Below, piece after piece: positions 57,019-64,000 of a stretch of 64,000 bases of DNA (position 1 is the stretch's first letter; each line of letters begins with the position of its first letter). The DNA is taken from the NCBI RefSeq assembly GCF_022788715.1, contig NZ_CP085167.1:1485001-1549000 (forward strand). Reading direction: 5' to 3'. The notes under the pieces were generated by a model that worked only from the letters and a program-made list of their open reading frames with translations, was not told where the DNA came from and ran no database searches. Source of the DNA: Sulfitobacter sp. DSM 110093. GTDB taxonomy: Bacteria; Pseudomonadota; Alphaproteobacteria; Rhodobacterales; Rhodobacteraceae. The translations under genes and the position numbers were made by a program.

Positions 57019-58239
57019 ATGTTCGACGTTGAAGCCGTCCGGGCGCAGTTTCCGATCCTTTCACGTCAGGTGAACGGCAAGCCGCTGGTCTATCTGGATA
57101 ATGGTGCTTCCGCGCAGAAACCACAGGTGGTGATCGACGCGATCACGCAGGCCTATGCGCAGGAATACTCTAATGTTCACCGTGGCTTACATTATCTTTC
57201 TAATCTAGCCACAGACAAGTATGAGGGGGTGCGCGGTACGGTTGCTCGTTTCCTAAATGCTGGGTCTGAGGATGAGATTGTATTGAATACCGGCGCTACG
57301 ATGGGGATTAACACCGTTGCCTATGGATGGGCCATGCCGCGCATGCAGGCCGGTGATGAGATCGTTCTGTCGGTGATGGAACACCACGCCAACATCGTGC
57401 CTTGGCATTTTCTGCGTGAACGGCAAGGCGTCGTGCTGAAATGGGTCGATGTGGATGCCACTGGTGCATTGGACCCGCAGGCAGTGATTGATGCCATCGG
57501 CGCAAAGACCAAATTGGTTGCAATATCTCATCTTTCCAATGTTTTAGGAACCAAAGTTGATGTAAAGGCGATCACCGCCGCAGCGCATGAAAAGGGTGTT
57601 CCGGTGCTGGTTGACGGCTCGCAAGCGGCCGTTCACATGCCGGTCGATGTTCAAGACCTCGGTTGTGATTTCTACGCGGTAACTGGCCATAAGCTTTATG
57701 GCCCTTCCGGCTCCGGTGCGATTTACATCAAATCCGAGCGTATGGCTGAAATGCGTCCCTTCATCGGCGGCGGTGACATGATCCGCGAAGTTACCAAGGA
57801 CACGATCAGCTATAATGATCCGCCAATGATGTTCGAAGCAGGCACGCCCGGCATTGTTGCAACCATTGGTTTGGGTGTGGCGCTTGATTTCATGATGGAT
57901 CACGGGATGGAGAATATCGCCGCCCATGAGGATAATTTGCGCGACTATGCGGTCTCGCGTCTTGGCGGTTTGAATTGGCTTAACTTGCAAGGTACCACGC
58001 CGGATAAAGCTGCGATCTTTAGCTTCACACTCGACGGGGCGGCCCATGCCCATGACATCTCAACGGTGTTGGACAAGAAGGGTGTGGCCGTGCGGGCAGG
58101 GCACCATTGCGCGGCACCTTTAATGACACATCTCGGCGTCTCGGCCACCTGTCGCGCGTCGTTTGGCATGTACAACACCCGCGCTGAGGTGGACACGCTG
58201 GTCGAAGCGCTTGAACTGGCGCATGATCTTTTCGCCTGA
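57019..58239 (+). CDS. sufS: Cysteine desulfurase SufS
   Basis: A 406-aa group II desulfurase that supplies sulfur to the Suf scaffold. N-terminal VYLDNGASAQKP, PLP Lys225 in TGHKLYGPSG and catalytic Cys364 in RAGHHCAAPLM are in place. It is the last gene of the operon here: the sufT (DUF59) and sufA genes that commonly follow in related bacteria are not present, and a tRNA-Arg gene lies 74 bp downstream. Confidence 0.96.
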   Translation: MFDVEAVRAQFPILSRQVNGKPLVYLDNGASAQKPQVVIDAITQAYAQEYSNVHRGLHYLSNLATDKYEGVRGTVARFLNAGSEDEIVLNTGATMGINTVAYGWAMPRMQAGDEIVLSVMEHHANIVPWHFLRERQGVVLKWVDVDATGALDPQAVIDAIGAKTKLVAISHLSNVLGTKVDVKAITAAAHEKGVPVLVDGSQAAVHMPVDVQDLGCDFYAVTGHKLYGPSGSGAIYIKSERMAEMRPFIGGGDMIREVTKDTISYNDPPMMFEAGTPGIVATIGLGVALDFMMDHGMENIAAHEDNLRDYAVSRLGGLNWLNLQGTTPDKAAIFSFTLDGAAHAHDISTVLDKKGVAVRAGHHCAAPLMTHLGVSATCRASFGMYNTRAEVDTLVEALELAHDLFA

Positions 58240-58274
58240 CCTGATTTTCGCTTCCCCTGAACCCTGATTTCCCA

Positions 58275-58303
58275 TTGCAGGGGCGGCCCGCTCTGGCTAT
58301 ACC
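58275..58303 (+). promoter_or_regulatory. Predicted sigma-70 promoter of tRNA-Arg
   Basis: TTGCAG (58275-58280) and TATACC (58298-58303) are separated by exactly 17 bp; the mature tRNA starts 11 bp after the -10, the same distance as for tRNA-Gly in this window. Confidence 0.7.
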
Positions 58304-58313
58304 GCCCCTTAGT

Positions 58314-58390
<77 letters not shown>

Positions 58391-58564
58391 TTAGTCACAA
58401 TCATATTTAGGCTGGTTTCGCAGGAACTGGGAATTTGGTCCCAAGCCCGTTAACGTGACTGTGCCGGTCAGATACTTCTTGTTTTGTCCAGTAGGCGTAA
58501 TTCGCAATAGCGCTGTGTGGGCCTTGCAGGCCTTGCGCAACTGCCGTCAGCTTGGAGACACCTT

Positions 58565-59197
58565 ATGAGGCTAGCATCCCGTTTCACCGCTGCGCTCATC
58601 GTTGGCTTTGCCCGTGCCGTGACGGCCGTTCGCGGAGTTTGGGACGGTATCGAGCCGGTGCAGGGACAGCGTATCTATTTTGCCAATCACAACAGCCATG
58701 GGGATTTTGTGTTGGTTTGGACCGTCCTTCCACCTGATTTGCGCCTTCGTGCCCGTCCTGTGGCGGGGGCCGATTACTGGCTGACATCAAAGCTGAAATC
58801 ATTCATCGGCAAGGATGTTTTCAATGCCGTCCTGATCGACCGTAATCCAGAGACGCGCACCGACGACCCGATGACACAGATGAGCGCCGCGCTTAAAGGC
58901 GGTGATAGTCTGATCCTATTTCCTGAAGGTACGCGCAACACCGGGCAGTCTCCGCTGCTGCCGTTTAAATCCGGTTTATTTCACCTTGCCACGGCAAACC
59001 CCGAAATCGACATGGTTCCGGTTTGGATCGAAAACCTAAATCGTGTCATGCCCAAGGGGGCTTTGGTGCCAATTCCGTTGATTTGCACCGTCAACTTTGG
59101 CGCAGCTATGCGGCTGGAAGCTGGTGAGGATAAGGCGAGTTTCCTCGCGCGCGCTGAAAGCGCCCTCGTCGCATTAAATCCTGAAGGAAATAGCTGA
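58565..59197 (+). CDS. PlsC-like 1-acyl-glycerol-3-phosphate acyltransferase
   Basis: A 210-aa acyltransferase. The H-x4-D catalytic box is NHNSHGDFVL and the second motif is FPEGTR, as in PlsC, which adds an acyl chain to lysophosphatidic acid. It is short and has one N-terminal hydrophobic segment. First gene of a four-gene operon with a CdsA-like enzyme, a small membrane protein and a CDP-alcohol phosphotransferase-like protein, so it probably makes the acyl precursor for one lipid rather than being the housekeeping PlsC. ATG at 58565 follows a TTGGAG site. Confidence 0.87.
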   Translation: MRLASRFTAALIVGFARAVTAVRGVWDGIEPVQGQRIYFANHNSHGDFVLVWTVLPPDLRLRARPVAGADYWLTSKLKSFIGKDVFNAVLIDRNPETRTDDPMTQMSAALKGGDSLILFPEGTRNTGQSPLLPFKSGLFHLATANPEIDMVPVWIENLNRVMPKGALVPIPLICTVNFGAAMRLEAGEDKASFLARAESALVALNPEGNS

Positions 59198-59198
59198 T

Positions 59199-60134
59199 AT
59201 GAACGGACATTTCATCATTCTGCTCGGCCTTGTGCTGACCGTCCTACTGATAGCGACGGGGGCGGCTCAACTCCTGAAACGACGGGCTGGAGCGGATAAC
59301 CTAACAATCCAGAACCTCACGGCTCGGATCAACGCGTGGTGGGTAATGGTTGCCACTATGGCGATTGCATTCCTCGCTGGCACGGCGGGGGTAGTTATCC
59401 TGTTTGCCATCTGCTCGTTCGCAGCACTGCGGGAATTTCTCACGCTGACCAACACCGCCGCGGCGGATCATTGGGCGCTGGCCGCTGCCGTTTTCATCGT
59501 GCTTCCGTTGCAATATCTATCTGTTGGCATGGGCTGGTATGGGTTCTATTCGATCTTCATTCCAGTTTATGCGTTTTTGTTGATGCCAATTTTATCGACG
59601 TTACGCGGGCAGTCTGGAAACTTCCTGATCCGGGTATCCGAAGCGCAATGGGCCCTGATGATCGCGGTTTTCTGCGTCAGCCATGTACCCGCGCTGCTAA
59701 GCTTGGATATTCCCGGCTATGAGGGAAAAAACCTGTTTCTGATTTTCTTCTTGATCGTCGTTGTGCAGTCTTCAGACGTTTTGCAATATGTCTGGGGTAA
59801 ACTAATGGGCCGTCGCAAGATCGCGCCAACCCTGTCGCCTTCCAAGACATTAGAAGGGCTGGTTGGCGGTGTCATCAGCGCAAGTCTAATGGGTGCTGCT
59901 CTGTTTTGGATCACACCGTTTTCCGTTCTGCAGGCATTTGCGCTGTCGCTGGTCATAACATTGATGGGTTTCTTCGGCGGGCTGGTCATGTCCGCGATCA
60001 AGCGTGACCGTGGGGTTAAGGATTGGGGCCACCTTATCGCCGGGCATGGCGGCTTCATTGATCGGTTGGATTCGGTGATCTTTTCCGCGCCAATCTTCTT
60101 TCATATTGTTCGGTTTTACTGGGATCTGCATTGA
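59199..60134 (+). CDS. CdsA-like phosphatidate cytidylyltransferase
   Basis: A 311-aa membrane protein with about eight segments that should make CDP-diacylglycerol from phosphatidate and CTP. The CdsA signature near the C terminus (KLMGRRKIAPTLSPSKTLEGLVGG) and the end (SAIKRDRGVKDWGHLIAGHGGFIDRLDS) with the conserved Asp/Lys are intact. It follows the acyltransferase by 1 bp and its TGA overlaps the TTG start of the next gene. Genomes of this group have a separate essential cdsA elsewhere, so this may be an accessory copy; that is inference. Confidence 0.9.
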   Translation: MNGHFIILLGLVLTVLLIATGAAQLLKRRAGADNLTIQNLTARINAWWVMVATMAIAFLAGTAGVVILFAICSFAALREFLTLTNTAAADHWALAAAVFIVLPLQYLSVGMGWYGFYSIFIPVYAFLLMPILSTLRGQSGNFLIRVSEAQWALMIAVFCVSHVPALLSLDIPGYEGKNLFLIFFLIVVVQSSDVLQYVWGKLMGRRKIAPTLSPSKTLEGLVGGVISASLMGAALFWITPFSVLQAFALSLVITLMGFFGGLVMSAIKRDRGVKDWGHLIAGHGGFIDRLDSVIFSAPIFFHIVRFYWDLH

Positions 60135-60541
60135 ATATTCAGCGTCTGATCGGCTCGACACCGCTGCATGTGGCGGTCGGTTTCTTGGCGATGGGCGGTA
60201 GGGCCGTTTTTGCCAACGCAGGGCACGGTATACGCGCCATGCTTGTCGCGGGGCTTGTTCAGGGTCTGATTTCGGGCGCGCTGACATTCGGACTGAAGAA
60301 CTCTGTCGACTGGATGCGTCCGCGCCTCTCGCGCGGACTTGGATACTGGGTGCCCCCCTTAGTCGCAATTTGCGGTTCGGCCCTATTGCTGGTTGTGACC
60401 CATTGGTTAAGCGGTACGCCGGAAATAGCGATGACAATCGCCGTGCCGCTTGGCGTGTCATTAAGCTATATCTTTACGTACAACATCCTGCGCCAGATCC
60501 GGGAAAACCCAAAGATCAGCACGAAAGAAGCCCATGATTAA
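60131..60541 (+). CDS. Small membrane protein in the lipid operon
   Basis: A 136-aa protein with four likely membrane segments (VAVGFLAMGGRAVF, MLVAGLVQGLISGALTF, PPLVAICGSALLLVV, IAMTIAVPLGVSLSYIF). I do not recognise a family. The start is TTG at 60131, overlapping the CdsA-like stop (TTGA), and the stop overlaps the next start by 8 bp, so it is tightly coupled in translation. A scaffold or flippase-like role is possible but unproven. Confidence 0.7.
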   Translation: MNIQRLIGSTPLHVAVGFLAMGGRAVFANAGHGIRAMLVAGLVQGLISGALTFGLKNSVDWMRPRLSRGLGYWVPPLVAICGSALLLVVTHWLSGTPEIAMTIAVPLGVSLSYIFTYNILRQIRENPKISTKEAHD

Positions 60542-61181
60542 CCTTAAAAACCGCCGCCCCCTAAGCAGCCGTGATACGAAATGGGCCGCAGGCTGTGCCG
60601 CTTGGCTTGCAAACAAGGGGGTGACGCCCAACGCTATATCCCAAGCCAGCATGGGGACTGCACTTGTGGCAGGTGTCGCGTTCGCAGCCAGTGGTCATGT
60701 GGGCAGTGTTTACGGTGCCGGCGCATTTTTGATCCTTGGTGCGTTTTTCTGCCAGTTACGGCTGCTGTGTAACCTGTTTGATGGAATGGTCGCGGTCGAA
60801 GCGGGGAAAAGCGCGCCTGACGGGCCGCTTTGGAACGAATTTCCTGATCGCGTTTCAGACTTGCTGATCTTCACAGGGGTAGGTTTGGGCGTCGGAAACC
60901 TTTCGCTGGGGCTGGCGGCAGGCGCGATGTCAGTGTTGACGGCTTATACCCGCGAGTTGGGTGCCGGAATTGGCCTTGCACCTGACTTTAGAGGACCAAT
61001 GGCGAAACCGCAGCGCATGGCATTGGTGACGGGCGCCGCGATAATGGCAGTATTCGAACCACTGTTCACAGCGGCAGGTGCGGTCCTGACTTGGGCGCTG
61101 TGGATCGCTGCAATTGGTGCTGCACTGACCGCCATACGGCGTGCCGCGCGTATTCGAACGGACCTGTTGAAACGAGGGTAA
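60534..61181 (+). CDS. CDP-alcohol phosphatidyltransferase-like protein with variant active site
   Basis: A 215-aa membrane protein of the CDP-alcohol phosphotransferase family, which joins CDP-diacylglycerol to an alcohol head group. The usual motif D-x2-DG-x2-AR...G-x3-D-x3-D appears as NLFDGMVAVEAG then GPLWNEFPDRVSD, so the first and third Asp are Asn and the Arg is Val; the second and fourth Asp are kept. A similar pattern occurs in E. coli YnjF-type proteins, so it is probably a distinct subfamily rather than a dead enzyme. Last gene of the operon; product unknown. Confidence 0.82.
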   Translation: MINLKNRRPLSSRDTKWAAGCAAWLANKGVTPNAISQASMGTALVAGVAFAASGHVGSVYGAGAFLILGAFFCQLRLLCNLFDGMVAVEAGKSAPDGPLWNEFPDRVSDLLIFTGVGLGVGNLSLGLAAGAMSVLTAYTRELGAGIGLAPDFRGPMAKPQRMALVTGAAIMAVFEPLFTAAGAVLTWALWIAAIGAALTAIRRAARIRTDLLKRG

Positions 61182-61244
61182 AGCGAATGGGCTAGCGGGT
61201 ATTCCAGCGGATCGAAACGTTGGTAACGTAAGCTTATCACGTTG

Positions 61245-62150
61245 TTAGCTGCAATATTCGTCATGAGTTGCAGGGTCCCAGATTAGTTCAAGGAACTTCT
61301 GTTCTGCCAATGAGAGATGCCGTTCCTTGTGGCGCAATACGTGAAACTGGCGCTGCGGTAGCCTGAAATTCACCGAAATCAGCCGGTTTGCTTTGATTGC
61401 ACGGCCAACGACGAGGGTCGACAAGATCGCAGCGCCTGCACCCGCTTCTACCGCGACACAAAGAGCCTCGTTCGATGGCAGTTCAAACGCAATCTCTATG
61501 TCTTCGGTGCATAGGCCTTGGTCGAGAAGGGCCTTCTCGCAGGCCGACCGGGTGCCGGAACCTGCCTCTCGCATCACCCATGGACTGGCCTTAAGGTCTT
61601 CAGGTGCAGAAGGCGGGCGGCACTGCCAATCGTGCCCCGGGGCCACGACGAGCGCCAGTTGATCACCGGGCAAGCTTTGGCTGGTCAGCGCCGCTTCGGT
61701 GATCTCTCCCTCGACGAATCCGAGGTCGACGGTAGCGTCATGGACCATCTGCGCAACGAGGGTGGAGTTACCAACGGCAAGTTCAAGTGAGATGCCCGGA
61801 TGATGCTCTCGAAAACGCTGCATCAAAGGCGGTAACCAGTAGTTTGCAATTGTCTGGCTGGCGCCCAAGCGCAGCGTGCCGCGTTTCATCCCGGCCAGAT
61901 CACCTAGCAGACGTTTTGCCTGTTCAGCGCGTGCCACAACGGCCCGTGCCTCGCTTAGAAACAACCTTCCTGAGTCGGTCAGCACAACACGCCTTCCAAC
62001 CCGGTCAAACAGGCGAACGGCGTGGCGTTCCTCCAACGCGGCAACTGCGGCGCTGGTCGCACTCTGGGTCAGGTTGAGATACGCCGCCGCCTGAGTGACA
62101 TGCTCACGTTCGGCCACAGCGATAAAGATTCTAAGTTGTTCAAGCGTCAT
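61245..62150 (-). CDS. LysR family transcriptional regulator (YeiE/CysB-like neighbourhood)
   Basis: A 301-aa regulator with an N-terminal winged helix (LEQLRIFIAVAEREHVTQAAAYLNLTQSATSAAVAALE) and a LysR substrate-binding domain with the usual GASQTIANYWLPPLM and SNEALCVAVEAGAGAAIL segments. Start at ATG 62150 overlaps the stop of the YeiH-like gene by 4 bp, so regulator and transporter are one operon. In E. coli the neighbour pair yeiE-yeiH responds to sulfite; a similar role is possible here. Confidence 0.88.
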   Translation of the reverse strand: MTLEQLRIFIAVAEREHVTQAAAYLNLTQSATSAAVAALEERHAVRLFDRVGRRVVLTDSGRLFLSEARAVVARAEQAKRLLGDLAGMKRGTLRLGASQTIANYWLPPLMQRFREHHPGISLELAVGNSTLVAQMVHDATVDLGFVEGEITEAALTSQSLPGDQLALVVAPGHDWQCRPPSAPEDLKASPWVMREAGSGTRSACEKALLDQGLCTEDIEIAFELPSNEALCVAVEAGAGAAILSTLVVGRAIKANRLISVNFRLPQRQFHVLRHKERHLSLAEQKFLELIWDPATHDEYCS

Positions 62151-63193
62151 GTCAGTAGAAGAACCAGACCAAGGCTGAAAAAGGAAATGAAAATCCAAGC
62201 CCCAGCCCCCAACAGCGCGGGCCTGATGCCTGCGGCCACCAGTTTGCGCATGTCGGTCTCTAGCCCCATCGCCGCGAGGGCCATGGCGAGCAAAAATTGC
62301 GTGATGCCGGTGGTGTAGGGCGTTGTGACCTCAGGAACCCAGCCCGTGCTGGCCAGCCCGACCATGGCGACGAACCCGAACACGAACCACGGCAAGGGGG
62401 CTGCCGCGCGGTTCGCCACGCCACCAGTTTGACGTAGTTTGCGGGCGGCAAAAAAGCCAAGGCCCAGCACGACAGGTGCCAGCATCATAACACGTGTCAG
62501 CTTGGCAATTGTGCCGAATTCCCCGGCTTCCTGCCCGCGTACATAAGCGGCAGCGACAACCTGTGCCACCTCGTGGATCGACGCTCCGGTCCACAGGCCG
62601 TAGGCCTGCGGGCCCATGTCAAACAGACCTGCAATCACGGGCATCAGCATCATCGAGAGGGACCCAAAGATCGTCACGCAGGCAACGGCATATGCCACGT
62701 CCTCATCACGGCCACGGGTCACGGTATTGGTGGCAATCACAGCAGAGGCACCGCAAATCGAACTGCCGCAGGCGATCAACTGCGTCAGTTTTGCATTCAC
62801 TTTCAACACCCGCCCTAGCCAAGTGGTAAAGGCGAATGTGGCCAGTAGCGTCGCAACAATCAGCGCCACACCGACGCCGCCCACGGCGATGACTTGCTGA
62901 ACCGTAAGTTGCAGGCCAAGCAACACGATCCCGGCGCGTAAGATGCGTTTGAGGCTAAACGACACACCAGCCTTTGCAATTGCTGGGGTTCCGATCAGGT
63001 TGTGAAACGCCATGCCGATCAGGATGGCCAAAATGAGCGGGCTGAGCGTACCAATGCCGGGCAAGTGGCGCAGGCCAAATGCAAGTGCTGCGATCAGCGC
63101 TGCGAGGAAAAGGCCAGGGAACACACTGGGCGCTTTCGTCCTTTGCTGCGGCCTCAGCCCAACGCCACCTTCTTGGATGCCGAAATATGTCAT
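62147..63193 (-). CDS. YeiH family putative sulfate/sulfite exporter (UPF0324)
   Basis: A 348-aa membrane protein with about ten segments and the usual family length. Hallmarks are ILRAGIVLLGLQLTVQQV, the LIACGSSICGASAVIATNTV re-entrant region, WTGASIHEVAQVVAAAY and GLETDMRKLVAAGIRPALLG. Related proteins are proposed to export sulfate or sulfite formed from organosulfonates. Start at ATG 63193 is preferred because the upstream frame is not conserved-looking. It overlaps the LysR gene downstream by 4 bp. Confidence 0.85.
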   Translation of the reverse strand: MTYFGIQEGGVGLRPQQRTKAPSVFPGLFLAALIAALAFGLRHLPGIGTLSPLILAILIGMAFHNLIGTPAIAKAGVSFSLKRILRAGIVLLGLQLTVQQVIAVGGVGVALIVATLLATFAFTTWLGRVLKVNAKLTQLIACGSSICGASAVIATNTVTRGRDEDVAYAVACVTIFGSLSMMLMPVIAGLFDMGPQAYGLWTGASIHEVAQVVAAAYVRGQEAGEFGTIAKLTRVMMLAPVVLGLGFFAARKLRQTGGVANRAAAPLPWFVFGFVAMVGLASTGWVPEVTTPYTTGITQFLLAMALAAMGLETDMRKLVAAGIRPALLGAGAWIFISFFSLGLVLLLT

Positions 63194-63326
63194 CTGAAAT
63201 CCCCTCGCGATTAGTTCGGGGGTATCTCTAAGTCTGCCATAGATATTATAAAAACTGTTTGTTTGAGTGGGATTGATCGATTTTGGTGAATGGTCGGAGG
63301 GAGGCGACAATCAATCGGAAGCCCAG

Positions 63327-63779
63327 TTAAATCCGAACGGCTGTTTCTTCTTTCGCAGTGCGGATCACCATCATCGTGAAAAATCTGGCGACATTGGTTT
63401 GATCGCGGAACAATCTATCGCAAAGCGCGTCAAATTCTTCCATGTCAGTCAGGTTTAGCATCAAAACGACGTCGGTTTCGCCTGTGACAGCATAGGCTTG
63501 GGATACGGCGTCCTCGGTCACTGCGAGGTCCAGAAAGCGGCGCATGTGCTGCTCGCCATGAAGTTTGAGTTCGACAGTGACCATCGCCTTCAGACCTCGT
63601 CCCGTTTTCGCAGGGTTCAGAATCGCGACAGTGCGATCGATGATCCCGGTCTTGTGGAGCCGTCGGACCCGCCGGAGACAGCTAGAGGGAGATAAGCCGA
63701 CCTCTTCTGCCACGCTGACGTTCGACCGTGATGCATCACGCTGCAACAGGTTCAAAATCTTTCTGTCGAGTTGATCCAT
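63327..63779 (-). CDS. Lrp/AsnC family transcriptional regulator
   Basis: A 150-aa regulator: helix-turn-helix SNVSVAEEVGLSPSSCLRRVRRLH near the N terminus and a RAM ligand domain (AVTGETDVVLMLNLTDMEEF) at the C terminus. It stands alone on the minus strand and diverges from the partial nucleoside-recognition-type gene at the window edge; a cluster of TGCAAT-type repeats lies between them and may be its operator. The ligand is probably an amino acid, by family habit. Confidence 0.9.
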   Translation of the reverse strand: MDQLDRKILNLLQRDASRSNVSVAEEVGLSPSSCLRRVRRLHKTGIIDRTVAILNPAKTGRGLKAMVTVELKLHGEQHMRRFLDLAVTEDAVSQAYAVTGETDVVLMLNLTDMEEFDALCDRLFRDQTNVARFFTMMVIRTAKEETAVRI

Positions 63780-63806
63780 GCGTCCACCTCTTGCTCAGCC
63801 CAAGTT

Positions 63807-63833
63807 TGCAATAAAATTGCACAATAATGCAAT
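63807..63833. promoter_or_regulatory. Candidate operator: three TGCAAT/ATTGCA half sites
   Basis: TGCAAT at 63807-63812, ATTGCA at 63816-63821 and TGCAAT at 63828-63833 form two overlapping inverted repeats, 28-54 bp upstream of the Lrp-type gene and 66 bp before the divergent partial gene. Placement in a divergent promoter region next to a regulator gene suggests autoregulation. The motif is AT-rich, so chance is not excluded. Confidence 0.4.
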
Positions 63834-63898
63834 ATTTGACCACACATGCGTTAGGGGACGCAGTATAAGGGCCGGGATAATGTTATAGGACTTCTTCG

Positions 63899-64000
63899 AT
63901 GCCAATCCTCCGCGCCGCCTACGTTAAGACTCTGGAAGCACTGGAAATATACTGGGTGCTGCTACGGGTTATGGTTCCGATCACACTCATCACGGAGGTG
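63899..64000 (+). CDS. Start of a membrane protein, possibly nucleoside-recognition domain family (3' end outside the window)
   Basis: Only the first 34 codons are visible, open to the window end. The segment EALEIYWVLLRVMVPITLITEV, broken here at the window edge, resembles the N terminus of nucleoside-recognition-type (SpmA/YjiH-like) membrane proteins, but so short a stretch gives weak support. It diverges from the Lrp-type gene, which may control it. Confidence 0.45.
   Translation, partial: MPILRAAYVKTLEALEIYWVLLRVMVPITLITEV

Noticed and set aside
61215..61245. AACGT/ACGTT inverted repeat after the last lipid-operon gene
   Set aside because: Short, AT-rich and without a T-run; could be a weak terminator, but support was too thin to list.

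Overview
The window looks like a chromosomal segment of an alphaproteobacterium of the Roseobacter group (Rhodobacteraceae/Roseobacteraceae), possibly close to Sulfitobacter; the genus is a guess. Supporting signs are the high GC content, the iscR-iscS-sufB-sufC-sufD-sufS order, a CckA hybrid kinase, Usg, DUF502 and DUF6356 proteins, a DmdB-type acyl-CoA ligase, a psuK-psuG pair, and alphaproteobacterial operators: a LexA box before recA, a CtrA box before cckA and an Irr box before iscR. I see no phage, insertion sequence, integrase, CRISPR array or rRNA. Coding density is high and nearly all genes are housekeeping or metabolic.

Layout. 1-6.4 kb: 3' part of mfd, a Bcr/CflA-type transporter, a DsbA/FrnE-like protein, an XRE-cupin regulator and an orphan YejA-like binding protein. 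6.4-6.55 kb: a free-standing promoter, hairpin and terminator that look like a small RNA gene. 6.6-13.8 kb: 3-hydroxybutyrate dehydrogenase with a patatin, a DUF502 protein, psuK-psuG, a head-to-head DUF4198/HupE pair and a ThiE-like protein. 13.9-21 kb: trmJ, heme A synthase, M32 carboxypeptidase, a small secreted protein behind a perfect CtrA box, and gyrA. 21-28 kb: usg, a radical SAM protein, the zwf-pgl-pgi operon and the DmdB-type ligase. 28-33.4 kb: a CHASE-PAS histidine kinase, tRNA-Gly(CCC), a SAM methyltransferase and a corrinoid-activation-type ferredoxin/ASKHA protein. 33.5-44.4 kb: guaB, an RsmB-like methyltransferase, cckA, a sulfotransferase-like gene, recA, alaS, a DUF1330 protein and a PAP2 phosphatase. 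44.5-50.5 kb: typA, an SMR pump with an Lrp regulator, a DUF6356 protein, icd, an HD protein, a 78-aa unknown and an alpha/beta hydrolase. 50.5-58.2 kb: the iron-sulfur assembly operon. 58.3-61.2 kb: tRNA-Arg(CCG) and a four-gene phospholipid-type operon. 61.2-64 kb: LysR/YeiH, another Lrp regulator and the start of a nucleoside-recognition membrane protein.

How the parts work together. zwf-pgl-pgi feed glucose 6-phosphate towards the Entner-Doudoroff or pentose phosphate route. The suf operon builds Fe-S clusters and is probably controlled by iron through Irr and a non-canonical IscR. CckA heads the CtrA phosphorelay, and two perfect CtrA boxes in the window suggest local targets, including cckA itself. 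The acyltransferase, CdsA-like, membrane-protein and CDP-alcohol phosphotransferase-like cluster looks like an accessory membrane-lipid pathway with an unknown product. The best candidates for something undescribed are the predicted small RNA near 6.5 kb, this lipid cluster, the CtrA-box small secreted protein, the radical SAM protein beside usg, and the head-to-head DUF4198/HupE pair. All regulatory and RNA calls were read by eye from the sequence and are not experimentally supported.
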